Below are positions 1 through 7,690 of a stretch of DNA of 57,725 bases, in pieces (positions within the stretch are counted from its first letter, which is position 1; each line of letters begins with the position of its first letter). The translations under genes were made by a program, and so were the position numbers. Source of the stretch: Algibacillus agarilyticus (GTDB lineage Bacteria > Pseudomonadota > Gammaproteobacteria > Enterobacterales > Alteromonadaceae); the NCBI RefSeq assembly GCF_003286125.1, contig NZ_QMED01000031.1, forward strand, positions 1-57,725, written 5' to 3'. The notes under the pieces are model-generated. The model saw nothing but the letters and a program-made list of their open reading frames with translations. It did no database searches and was not told the origin of the DNA.

Positions 1-318
1 ATCGCCGTAAGGTTAATGCAACTTCAAGAATGGGCTCAAAACAAAGAAGAAGCTAAAGCGATAGATTGTACTTGTTACGTAGAAAGTACGACATGGCAAT
101 TGCTGTGGATGAAAGTAGAAAAAGGGAAAGGCCTTCCGACTAAACCTCCTTCACTTTATTGGTTGTATTACGCTATAGCAAGGTACGGTGGCTGGTATGA
201 CAGCAAACGCAACGGACGAGTAGGGATGAAAGTGTTATGGCAAGGTTGGATAAAATTGGCCGAAATGATAGAGTCAATTGCGATGTTAAAATCACTTCAG
301 CAGGCTGGAGACTTGTGA
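1..318 (+). CDS. IS4-family (IS50 group) transposase, C-terminal end, 5' end outside window
   Basis: The reading frame is open from base 1, so this is the tail of a longer transposase. The last ~100 residues carry the IS4-family C-terminal pattern: YYAIARYGGWYDSKRNGRVG followed by a VLWQGWIKLAEMI segment. The DDE catalytic residues Asp, Asp and probably Glu lie upstream, beyond the window. The stop codon at 316-318 falls inside the terminal inverted repeat at 311-329, the compact arrangement seen in IS50. Whether the whole element is intact cannot be judged here. Cut-and-paste transposition is the family activity. Confidence 0.85.
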   Translation: MAVRLMQLQEWAQNKEEAKAIDCTCYVESTTWQLLWMKVEKGKGLPTKPPSLYWLYYAIARYGGWYDSKRNGRVGMKVLWQGWIKLAEMIESIAMLKSLQQAGDL

Positions 319-329
319 TCAAGAGACAG
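311..329 (-). mobile_element. Terminal inverted repeat of the IS50-like element (right end)
   Basis: Read on the minus strand this is CTGTCTCTTGATCACAAGT. It strongly resembles the 19-bp ends of Tn5/IS50 (inside end CTGTCTCTTGATCAGATCT, outside end CTGACTCTTATACACAAGT). The element therefore ends at base 329. If target duplication is 9 bp as in Tn5, the duplicated bases would be 330-338 (GGATCTAAG); the partner copy lies outside the window. Confidence 0.85.
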
Positions 330-395
330 GGATCTAAGTACTGAGGTTTCGTCTGGAACTAGAAACCAGCCCCTAAACCCCGATCGCTTTGACTA
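330..395 (-). repeat. MITE-like repeat family 1, copy A (interrupted by the IS)
   Basis: On the minus strand this matches the left end of the complete copies at 2177-2444 and 38923-39015, starting at the TAGTC terminus (base 395) and running through the block with GGTTTCTAGTTCCAGACGAA. Homology stops exactly at the IS end at 329/330, so the insertion sequence landed inside this repeat. The rest of the repeat should lie on the far side of the IS. Confidence 0.8.
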
Positions 396-1283
396 TAACT
401 ATTTTTCAGGTGAAAACCTTAAACAATTTTTTGTGAGTATTAATCATCTCTGTGCCTTTTAACGTTTATTTGTATTCAGGCTTGTCATTTTATATTGATG
501 GATACTCCACCGTGTTTGCTTAACTTGTGTGATTTAAACTTATATTTATTGGCTTATATAGTGAATATATATTTCATTTATATTTATGTGTGGTGACTTC
601 TTTGCACTATATTGGCGCGTGTAGACATTTTCATTCGTTTGATGCAATGTGTTTTTCTATTCAAAATTTAACGATAATTCGGCTTATATATACATTATAT
701 ATCCAAGTCTCTTCAATAGGCTTGTTCAGAACCCCTGAGCGATATTAATGCGAGGCGTATTAATGCCGGAATGTCGCTTTATTCCATGTTAATTCACAGG
801 GGTTTGTTCCCAATAAATCCTGAGTACTTACGTCCGTTGCCTGCAAACCAAGTCACATCGCTCAAAGGCTCTGTTCTGCTGGGTTTTAAATTGAGTTATG
901 CGGTGTTAAACAGGCTTAATTTAACCTGTTAAACTTGCACCTGCTTGCTTCGCCTTTATGGATGTATGTGCACAGCGTGAGTAGGATGCGTAAGCGGTGC
1001 CTAAATCAATTTAAATTTCCACTGGAAACCGCACCTGAAGTCACTTAGGCATATGACGTGTAAAGAGTGCTTTTCTTGTTTAATACCTGTTTTGTGATGT
1101 CGTTGGCTGTGTATTTAATTTCCAATTGGTACGCTTTATTGCACTTTGTTGGTTTTTTATTGCACCAAAAAAAACGGGTTTATTATTGTAGTTCATTGTA
1201 TTTAAGGTGTTTTTTATCTTGATTTGTCGTTATTAAGTGATTATTTTAAATTGCGTTTGCACAACTCATTAATTGGATATTTC
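396..1283. other. Long non-coding stretch between the IS and the PilJ-domain gene
   Basis: I see no convincing gene in this ~890-bp AT-rich stretch. It holds several short inverted repeats: AACCCCTG at 732-739 pairing with CAGGGGTT near 797-804, a hairpin around the two ATTAAT motifs at 745-765, GGAAT/ATTCC near 769-785, and AACAGG/CCTGTT around 909-930. TGCCTAA near 998 and TTAGGCA near 1046 are also inverted. No T-tract terminator follows any of them. Confidence 0.5.
727..816. other. Nested inverted repeats, possible structured RNA or mobile-element remnant
   Basis: An outer stem (AACCCCTG / CAGGGGTT) encloses two inner hairpins, one formed by ATTAAT-GCG/CG-ATTAAT and one by GGAAT/ATTCC. 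The arrangement is cloverleaf-like. I do not recognise a known RNA family, and sequence alone does not show transcription. Confidence 0.3.
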
Positions 1284-2120
1284 ATGCTCGTCAAAAAGAT
1301 TTTCATCATAGCTGCGTTATTTATTTCATTTTTCCCACTTGCCCATTCGCAAGAACTTAGTTTATCAGAAGCCATTAATCAAGCCGGTTTACAGCGTATG
1401 CTTTCGCAACGCATGGCAAAAAATTACATTTTAATTAGCCAAAAACTTAATGTTAAAACATCGGCAATGGAGCTTGATGAAAGCGCGGCAACTTTTGAAG
1501 AAAACTTGTTTAATTTGTCAGGGTCAGCAACCACATCTGAATCTAAAAACGCGTTTAAAAAATTAAAAAAGAGCTGGTATCGTTTTAGAAGTATTGTACT
1601 AGCAGAAGTAAATGATTCTAATACGGTTAATGTGGTTGAATATAGTACCGAATTACTGAAATCGGCCCATGCATTTGTATTAACGTTGGAGCAAACATCC
1701 AGTAAAAATGCTGACAAACTCATTAATATATCAGGTCGACAACGAATGTTATCGCAACGTCTTGCGATGCTATATTTTGCGAGTCATTCAGGTTATAACG
1801 AAAGTCAATTTAAACAAGAAATGCAAAATACGGCAGGGCAATTTACAGATGCGTTATCCATTTTGCAAAAAGCTAAAGAGAATACAGACTCAATTAATGA
1901 TGCTCTGGCAGAAGTGTTAAACCAATGGGATTTTTATAAAACAAAATTTAATGTATCAAGTAACGCGCCTTTTTCGCCTAAAACCATCAAAGTGATAACG
2001 GAGTCGATGTTAAAAGATATGAATAGCATTACCAAGCAATATGAAATTGTAAGTATTAACGAAATTATCGGCATCATTAAATCAGAAAAGAAAGAGTCAT
2101 TCTTAGATTTATTTAATTAA
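1284..2120 (+). CDS. Exported protein with PilJ-type N-terminal sensor repeats
   Basis: The 278-residue product starts MLVKKIFIIAALFIS and has a signal peptide ending near AHS-QE. The longer frame to 1224 would need a TTG codon and would bury this signal peptide, so I chose the ATG at 1284. The mature part contains two related helical segments, each with the signature ...LQRMLSQRMAK and ISGRQRMLSQRLA. These are typical of the type IV pili methyl-accepting chemotaxis transducer N-terminal domain (PilJ, PF13675). In NarX-like and PilJ proteins this domain senses ligands in the periplasm, but no transmembrane helix or signalling domain follows here, so this is probably a free periplasmic protein. 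It stands alone, between the structured region and a repeat element. Its function is unknown. Confidence 0.8.
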   Translation: MLVKKIFIIAALFISFFPLAHSQELSLSEAINQAGLQRMLSQRMAKNYILISQKLNVKTSAMELDESAATFEENLFNLSGSATTSESKNAFKKLKKSWYRFRSIVLAEVNDSNTVNVVEYSTELLKSAHAFVLTLEQTSSKNADKLINISGRQRMLSQRLAMLYFASHSGYNESQFKQEMQNTAGQFTDALSILQKAKENTDSINDALAEVLNQWDFYKTKFNVSSNAPFSPKTIKVITESMLKDMNSITKQYEIVSINEIIGIIKSEKKESFLDLFN

Positions 2121-2176
2121 TTTGAATCAAAACGCGTTGGTATTATTAGAATAACGACGCGTGCTTGATGTATTTT

Positions 2177-2444
2177 TAGTCAAAGCGATCGGGTTTTAGG
2201 GGCAGGTTTCTAGTTCCAGACGAAACCGAAGTACTTACATCCATGTAAGCAAAGCCGTCAAAGCTACCGCGTCCTGCTCTCGCCCCTTACCTGCATCCAT
2301 GCAGGCAAGTTTCGAGACCTCATGAGCATATGCTCTACTATGTGATTGGGGCCGCCTAAATGGATTTAGGTGTTAGAACGACGCAGGAGCCAAAGTCGAG
2401 AGTAAGGGCTGACAATGAACCCTAAAACTTGAGCGAGAAGACTA
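2177..2444 (+). repeat. MITE-like repeat family 1, copy B (268 bp, long form)
   Basis: Begins TAGTCAAAGCGATCGGGTTT and ends with CCCTAAAACTTGAGCGAGAAGACTA split over its last 25 bases. The two ends form imperfect ~25-bp inverted repeats (TAGTC/GACTA and GTTTTAGGG/CCCTAAAAC match best). The interior, roughly 2237-2407, is absent from the 93-bp copy at 38923-39015 and contains small palindromes such as CCTGCATCCATGCAGG. No coding capacity. The terminal TA could be a TA target duplication, as in IS630/mariner-related elements (inference). Confidence 0.75.
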
Positions 2445-2484
2445 AAGTTCATATATTCGAGCGTACAACTAAGGTTTTATTGAA

Positions 2485-3003
2485 ATGAAGATCCACCTTT
2501 TTTTATTAATTTATTTATTTAGTTTATCGTTTACCACCTCAGCTGCAATTTACAAATGGGTGGATGAAAAAGGGGTCACTCATTTTGGTACTCATTTACC
2601 CACAAATGAAAATAAGCAATTAACGATTGAAGAAATGAATTTGTTAACGGGTGAATCAGAATTAACAAATAATATGGCTGAAAATATTGCATCGGCCAAT
2701 ACGTCAAATGAACCTTTAATTGATGACGATAATGGTCAGCGACTTCATTTAAACTGTGCCGCGTCTATAAAGAATATCGCTGCTTCGGTGGATAATTCAT
2801 TATTTTTACTCAATAAAAACTTTGAAGCAGGGCATATTCAACAAGCTGATTACAGTAAATCTTCAGGGTTATTTAGCAACATTAAAAATAGAACATCGTT
2901 AGATAAGTGTACCAAGTCGATTGGCGCAGAAAGAAAATTTTATACCTGTATGACGGCTGACGTGGATAATTTGGTGAGTTGCCTGAAAAAAGCTCGCGCT
3001 TAA
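2485..3003 (+). CDS. DUF4124 domain-containing secreted protein
   Basis: The 172-residue product has a signal peptide (residues 1-20, cleavage near TSA-AIY). Directly after it comes the DUF4124 signature IYKWVDEKGVTHFGTHLP, a short beta-rich module common at the N-terminus of proteobacterial envelope proteins. The rest is low-complexity and helical, with four cysteines (residues ~91-167) that could form disulphides in the periplasm. The ATG at 2485 lies 40 bp after the repeat element; upstream sequence is purine-poor and the ribosome site is weak. The gene ends 46 bp from the convergent CLCA_X-like gene. No specific function is known for this family. Confidence 0.75.
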   Translation: MKIHLFLLIYLFSLSFTTSAAIYKWVDEKGVTHFGTHLPTNENKQLTIEEMNLLTGESELTNNMAENIASANTSNEPLIDDDNGQRLHLNCAASIKNIAASVDNSLFLLNKNFEAGHIQQADYSKSSGLFSNIKNRTSLDKCTKSIGAERKFYTCMTADVDNLVSCLKKARA

Positions 3004-3049
3004 TAATTTGTATTGGTGTTGCTAGTTGCTTTCAAGGTTTAACCTCTCT

Positions 3050-3841
3050 TTATCGAGCGCGGGCTAAATATTGGCCAAGTAACATAAAATAATGAGAAAA
3101 ATGGTGCTGTATTTGTTTTCGATGTTCAGCCAACGGATATAACCCTGCTTTTGCTTCTTTACTTTTTTTAGTGCCTTTTACTAAAAACTCGTTACTAATT
3201 TCGCTATCTTGTATGTAAGCTTCAAATGCTCTGGCACTTAGCTCCTCAGGTAGTGCGTAATAAACATGATTTAATTTGTTATCAATCAAGGCTGCTGTTT
3301 TAAAATAATCACTGGGTTGATTGTTGTGCATAGGATTTAAAAAGAGTGTTTGAAATGTCTTTGCCAACGATTGATTGAGAGGATGTTGCACTTCTTCATT
3401 TGATAATAGCCAAGCATGCGATGCAAAACGCGATGTCGGTAACTGCAAAAACTTAGCACAAATATAATGATCAAAGGCATGAAACCACTCATGCGCTAAT
3501 GCACCTCCGCCTGCATTTTTAGCTAACGCTAATTCTTTTTTTCTTAAGTCATAATGCGCATGTGCATGACGTTGACCCCCCATACCAAAGGCTAAAGATA
3601 GCGTGCCGCGTAAAGACAATACTTGTTTTGGTACTTGCAAGATTAACGCGAGGTCAGACAACGCATCAAAGACTAAGTTAGCTGCAATTTGTTGCTCAGC
3701 TTTTGTGACCCATTTACCGATATGAATGCACCTAAAATCAAATTCACGGCGGATATCAACAAAGTTAACATCTGTGCCGTTTCTGTGATTAGGTCCGGTG
3801 CGATAATAGCCACGATTTAGTCGATTTGTTTTGGTTTGCAT
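3050..3841 (-). CDS. CLCA_X-family / LPD1-like protein with HEWFHAFDHY metallopeptidase motif
   Basis: The 263-residue cytoplasmic-looking product opens with a conserved RGYYRTGPNHR segment. It then carries a stretch resembling the LPD1 domain (large polyvalent protein-associated domain 1): FDFRCIHIGKWVTKAEQQ, LSLRGTLSLAFGMGGQ and AGGGALAHEWFHAFDHY. The HExxH-like HEWFH is the expected zinc site of gluzincin-type peptidases. I believe this corresponds to the family named CLCA_X in databases. LPD1 domains are otherwise found in phage and plasmid polyvalent proteins; a chromosomal stand-alone version suggests domestication (inference). Substrate and role are unknown. Start chosen at the only upstream ATG, before the basic N-terminus. 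Confidence 0.65.
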   Translation of the reverse strand: MQTKTNRLNRGYYRTGPNHRNGTDVNFVDIRREFDFRCIHIGKWVTKAEQQIAANLVFDALSDLALILQVPKQVLSLRGTLSLAFGMGGQRHAHAHYDLRKKELALAKNAGGGALAHEWFHAFDHYICAKFLQLPTSRFASHAWLLSNEEVQHPLNQSLAKTFQTLFLNPMHNNQPSDYFKTAALIDNKLNHVYYALPEELSARAFEAYIQDSEISNEFLVKGTKKSKEAKAGLYPLAEHRKQIQHHFSHYFMLLGQYLARAR

Positions 3842-3962
3842 TAAGGCTCAAAAAAGGGGGGAGGATAAGGTTAGGGGATCTAAACCTAGCGGCTATTTTC
3901 AGCTTTTAAAGTGACTAACGCTAGTTGCACACGTTAGTCTGTTTAGACAAAACATTATTTGT

Positions 3963-4304
3963 TTAAGCTTTTTTAACAACGCTTGATTTTAGTAACATGT
4001 CACTAGAACCGTCGACTTTACAATCGATGTCGTGATCACCAGGTAAAAAGCGTTTAATTGTGGCTTTAGTTCCGACTTTAATCACGGTTGATGTGCCTTT
4101 AACTTTTAAATCTTTAACGACGGTGACTTTATCGCCCTCTGCTAATAAGTTGCCGACAGCATCTTTTAATACAATAGCATCTTCATCAACTTCTACTTGA
4201 TTGGGATCCCATTCGTGGGCGCACTCTGGACAAATTAATAAATTTTGGTCTTGGTAGACATATTCAGACGCGCATTTTGGACAGGCGGGTAACGTAGCAC
4301 TCAT
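3963..4304 (-). CDS. yjdM: YjdM/PhnA-family zinc ribbon protein
   Basis: The 113-residue product matches the whole YjdM (formerly PhnA) family. It has an N-terminal zinc ribbon with CPKC (residues 8-11) and CPEC (25-28), then an SH3-like beta barrel containing LLAEGDKVTVVKDLKVKG. The old name alkylphosphonate utilisation protein PhnA is misleading: it is not the phosphonoacetate hydrolase and its biochemical role is unsettled. Length is typical. It is monocistronic, transcribed towards the CLCA_X-like gene with a 121-bp gap. A purine-rich ribosome site (AGAGAAA) precedes the ATG. Confidence 0.9.
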   Translation of the reverse strand: MSATLPACPKCASEYVYQDQNLLICPECAHEWDPNQVEVDEDAIVLKDAVGNLLAEGDKVTVVKDLKVKGTSTVIKVGTKATIKRFLPGDHDIDCKVDGSSDMLLKSSVVKKA

Positions 4305-4685
4305 GTTTTTCTCTTTAGGTAAATATTAGTTTATTGCACGTATTATAACGAGCGTAGCGCAATGACGATAGAGGCAATCAGTTTATCACCTCGTTTTGGG
4401 GGGTATTTAAAAATATAGAGTTAGTTATTTTATATTTCTAGATTCAATACTCATTTTTAAAAAGCATTATTAATCAACTAAATAGCTCTATTTGTGAGGG
4501 GTTAGTTGGTGTGAACCTGAATTTTAAATCATAAAAGCTCATTATTTTTATTAAAGATAACAAATAACTTCCCGATATCAATTTTAGTAAGTGGCAAATT
4601 GGCGCCGGTTTTCTGCTTTCGTTGGTCGGTATTCGGTGGTTTGTTGCCGTTGTATGGATATAAACTTAAATTGGATAATTCAAAA
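4305..4685. other. Divergent intergenic region between yjdM and the propeller-protein gene
   Basis: AT-rich region of 381 bp. It should hold promoters for both flanking genes, but I cannot pick out a convincing -35/-10 pair. An open frame continues upstream of 4686 to a TTG at 4599. Its extra 29 residues precede the hydrophobic export segment and look non-coding. Confidence 0.4.
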
Positions 4686-7448
4686 ATGATCTCAACAATA
4701 TTAAAATTGACTCGATTAAGACGTAAGTCGCTAATGCTTTCACTATCAATGCGTTCTGATCCTAAAGTTGCTCAATCTCTTAACCAAAAATCACAGGCTA
4801 TATCATTAAAGACGCCACTCGTTAGTACCTTTGTTCCACTCGTTTTAGGTGCTTGCTCGATTCTATTTTCATATAACACTTCGGCTGAAATGCTAACCCC
4901 AGCGGGGGATTGCAGTGCAGATGGTACTGGGGGCGGTGAATGTTTATTTATCGGTAGTAATGAATCTGTTTATACGCGAGAGTTAACCGGTAGTGGCTGG
5001 CAGGGTTGGCAAGATATAGGCTCTGTATTTAATGCCACTCCTAATTGTGTGTCGCGGCAAATTGGGAGCAATGATTGTTTTGTTCGCGGTAATAATAATC
5101 GGCTTTATACTGCTTTCAATCATGGTTCAGGGTGGAGTGGCTGGCACGATTTAGGCGGAAATATCAAATCTGATCCTGAATGTTTTAGTCGTGAACCCAA
5201 TCACCTTGAATGTGTTGTTCAAGGTGCAGATGACGCATTGCAATCGTTGTATTGGACTGCCGTGAGTGGCTGGTCAAGTTGGCAGAATTTAGGTGGGATT
5301 ATTAATGGTCAACCTTCATGTGTTTCATGGAACAGTAATCATCACGATTGTTACGTACGTGCGGCTGATAATACTTTGCAACATAAATGGTGGGCGCCAG
5401 AACAAGGCTGGAGCGGTTGGGACAGCAGAGGTGGTGTTCTCGATAGTAGTCCTTCATGTGTTGCGCGCCAAGAGGGTGTAATAGATTGTTTCGCTGTTGG
5501 TACTGACAAAGCACTACATAAAATAAGTTATGCCAATACCTATGGCTGGTATAGCTGGGAAAGCTTAGGTGGCAACTTGGTATCTAAAGCCAATTGCTTG
5601 TCTCGAGATACTGACAGTGTTGAATGTTTTGCTTTAGATCAGCACTATGGAGTGCAACAAAAATATTGGTCAGCGAGTACGGGTTGGCTTAGTTGGCATA
5701 ATTTAGGCGGTAGAGCTAAATCAGCCCCTAACTGTTGGACGTTAGCTAATAACCATGCCGAATGTTTTGTATTAGGTACAGATAACTCAATTCATGCTAA
5801 CTATAATTTTGATAATAATTGGAGCGGTTGGAATTCATTTGGTCAGCCTTCACCCTTGGCTAACCCTAAACCATTAGATTTTATTGCTGATGCAGCTAAA
5901 ACGCGAGTAAATGATATTGATTTTGCATGGTCGTCCAACGGACCTATTGCTGAAATGTTTTGCATCCAGATTAATGAGGGTGCAGAACCTGCAGAGACAT
6001 CTTGGGCAGACAATTATTTTTGTAGTTCAGATTATATTGGTATGCAATGGTACAGTGCAGGGGCAATTGCGGGGATGAATTGTACACAAATTTATGAAGG
6101 TATAGATCCACATACGTGGCACGACAATTATTTGTGTTTGCCCGTTGATTCTAAGTATAGTTTCTCATGGAACTCTGCTGGCCAACATGGTGCGTTATTT
6201 ACGCAGTGGTCTGAAGATTTAGACCCTGCTACTTGGAACGATAACTACTTAACCATTTCTAGTGACAGCATGCACTTTTTAGCACAGAAGGCTAATAGTT
6301 TAGGTAGTGATGTTGTTAATTTATTTAACGAATTAAACGGTATTATTGAACTTGATATAAATATTGACCATATAGGTTTACCGCATGAATCAGATTTATT
6401 ACGCGCTTCTGGTTTTATCTATACTAATAATATAAAAGGTGATCATTTGCTGTCGCAAGCGTTGCGTCAAGTTATGCAACTTGCCGCCTCATTAGGTATG
6501 CCACAACCTACACCTTATCAATTAAGCTTAACGCGGACAGCTGCGGGGACTTTAGATTTAGCATTGAATATTAAAGTATTAGACACATGGCAACACGTTA
6601 ATATTAACCCTACCTTAGGGGCAGAGGTTAAATTTAGAAGTTTAAATTTAGTTTTTCATATGGTGGGTGGTAAAGGCGCAATTAGTTATCCAATTGATGC
6701 TACCGGTGAAGGGTTTGTTAAACCAACAGCTTACGACCATTGGACCGCCGTGCAGCCTAAAGTGACAGTTGTTGCAACACCCCAGGGTATGAAAGTCACC
6801 CTAGGTGGTAAAATGGTGGGGCAGTGCTCTAGTGAACCTCAGGTTTATACCGCGCTGCAAGACTGTAATGCTGATTGGAATGTACTCAGTCAGAATCTTA
6901 TATTTGGTAATTCTGTATATCAAGGATCCGCAGGTTATCGAGTGGGTGAAGTTGCAGTGACTTACCTAAATGGTCAAGTTAAGAGTGTTAAAGGTGGCTT
7001 AGAGCAAGCGCGTATTAATATTCCCGCTAACCCATTAACGTTTAATGGTCAAGCTGATATGGGGATCGATAATACAACACGTTGGATACTATCTGGTTCA
7101 ACTAACTATGGCGGTGTAAGCTTTGCTGGGAGTGGTTTTGTGGCTAACAATGGTGATTTTTTATTTAGTGGTACCCGTGGCATTAACGTTGGTGGTGCAC
7201 AAGGTACGAATACCTTAACGGTTGGCCCTAACCATGCAGGGGCTCGCTTTGAAGGACAGTTCTGCGCAACGTATAGCCGTAATGTATGTAATACGGTTTG
7301 TCCATTTCCTTTTGTTTGTAATTGGGTATGTGATGCAGTTGATACTTTATCGTGTACACCGTCTTTTGGTGCCGATGTAGGCACCGACGGTAACGTTTGT
7401 GCTAATGTGCCCGCAGTAGGCAATGTTTGCTTAGACGTATTGCAGTAG
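4686..7448 (+). CDS. Secreted protein with seven-bladed PLL-type propeller and WxDNY repeats
   Basis: The product of ~920 residues has a long basic N-region and a hydrophobic export segment (TPLVSTFVPLVLGACSILF) with cleavage probably after NTSA. Next come seven ~45-residue repeats, each with a cysteine pair, a GW(S/x)xW motif and LGG. This is the pattern of PLL-like (fucose-binding-lectin-related) seven-bladed beta-propellers. Then three shorter repeats follow, with an (A/S)G...C.QI.E...DP.TWxDNY pattern. The C-terminal half is beta-rich and Gly/Asn-rich and unlike anything I recognise, ending in a cysteine-rich tail (11 Cys in the last ~70 residues). Carbohydrate binding outside the cell is plausible but inferred. 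A terminator follows at 7499. The start is uncertain (4686, 4734 or 4749). Confidence 0.7.
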   Translation: MISTILKLTRLRRKSLMLSLSMRSDPKVAQSLNQKSQAISLKTPLVSTFVPLVLGACSILFSYNTSAEMLTPAGDCSADGTGGGECLFIGSNESVYTRELTGSGWQGWQDIGSVFNATPNCVSRQIGSNDCFVRGNNNRLYTAFNHGSGWSGWHDLGGNIKSDPECFSREPNHLECVVQGADDALQSLYWTAVSGWSSWQNLGGIINGQPSCVSWNSNHHDCYVRAADNTLQHKWWAPEQGWSGWDSRGGVLDSSPSCVARQEGVIDCFAVGTDKALHKISYANTYGWYSWESLGGNLVSKANCLSRDTDSVECFALDQHYGVQQKYWSASTGWLSWHNLGGRAKSAPNCWTLANNHAECFVLGTDNSIHANYNFDNNWSGWNSFGQPSPLANPKPLDFIADAAKTRVNDIDFAWSSNGPIAEMFCIQINEGAEPAETSWADNYFCSSDYIGMQWYSAGAIAGMNCTQIYEGIDPHTWHDNYLCLPVDSKYSFSWNSAGQHGALFTQWSEDLDPATWNDNYLTISSDSMHFLAQKANSLGSDVVNLFNELNGIIELDINIDHIGLPHESDLLRASGFIYTNNIKGDHLLSQALRQVMQLAASLGMPQPTPYQLSLTRTAAGTLDLALNIKVLDTWQHVNINPTLGAEVKFRSLNLVFHMVGGKGAISYPIDATGEGFVKPTAYDHWTAVQPKVTVVATPQGMKVTLGGKMVGQCSSEPQVYTALQDCNADWNVLSQNLIFGNSVYQGSAGYRVGEVAVTYLNGQVKSVKGGLEQARINIPANPLTFNGQADMGIDNTTRWILSGSTNYGGVSFAGSGFVANNGDFLFSGTRGINVGGAQGTNTLTVGPNHAGARFEGQFCATYSRNVCNTVCPFPFVCNWVCDAVDTLSCTPSFGADVGTDGNVCANVPAVGNVCLDVLQ

Positions 7449-7498
7449 TTACGATGCATTAACTTTTTATTGTTTAATTAAGTGGCTTACCCTTTTAA

Positions 7499-7533
7499 CC
7501 CTCAAGATGTTGAAGCGCATCTTGAGGCTTTTT
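7499..7533 (+). terminator. Rho-independent terminator after the propeller-protein gene
   Basis: Perfect 10-bp stem CCTCAAGATG / CATCTTGAGG with an 8-base loop, followed by CTTTTT. It separates the propeller gene from the subtilisin gene. Confidence 0.85.
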
Positions 7534-7690
7534 GTGAAATCAATAGGGTAAATTGCACAAAGTTGATAATTCATGCTTCTCGAATACATTTTAAATGTAT
7601 TAATTCTTATTTAGATAGTGTTAAAATGCGCGAAATTTATGGATATCTATAGCGTAAAGACACGCTTACTAAATAAGGAACATTACTTAT

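Noticed and set aside
900-1060. Integron attC-like sites suggested by TGCCTAA...TTAGGCA
   Set aside because: No paired RYYYAAC/GTTRRRY core, no integrase and no cassette array.
1224-1283. N-terminal extension of the PilJ-domain protein
   Set aside because: Requires a TTG start and would place 20 residues before an otherwise normal signal peptide.
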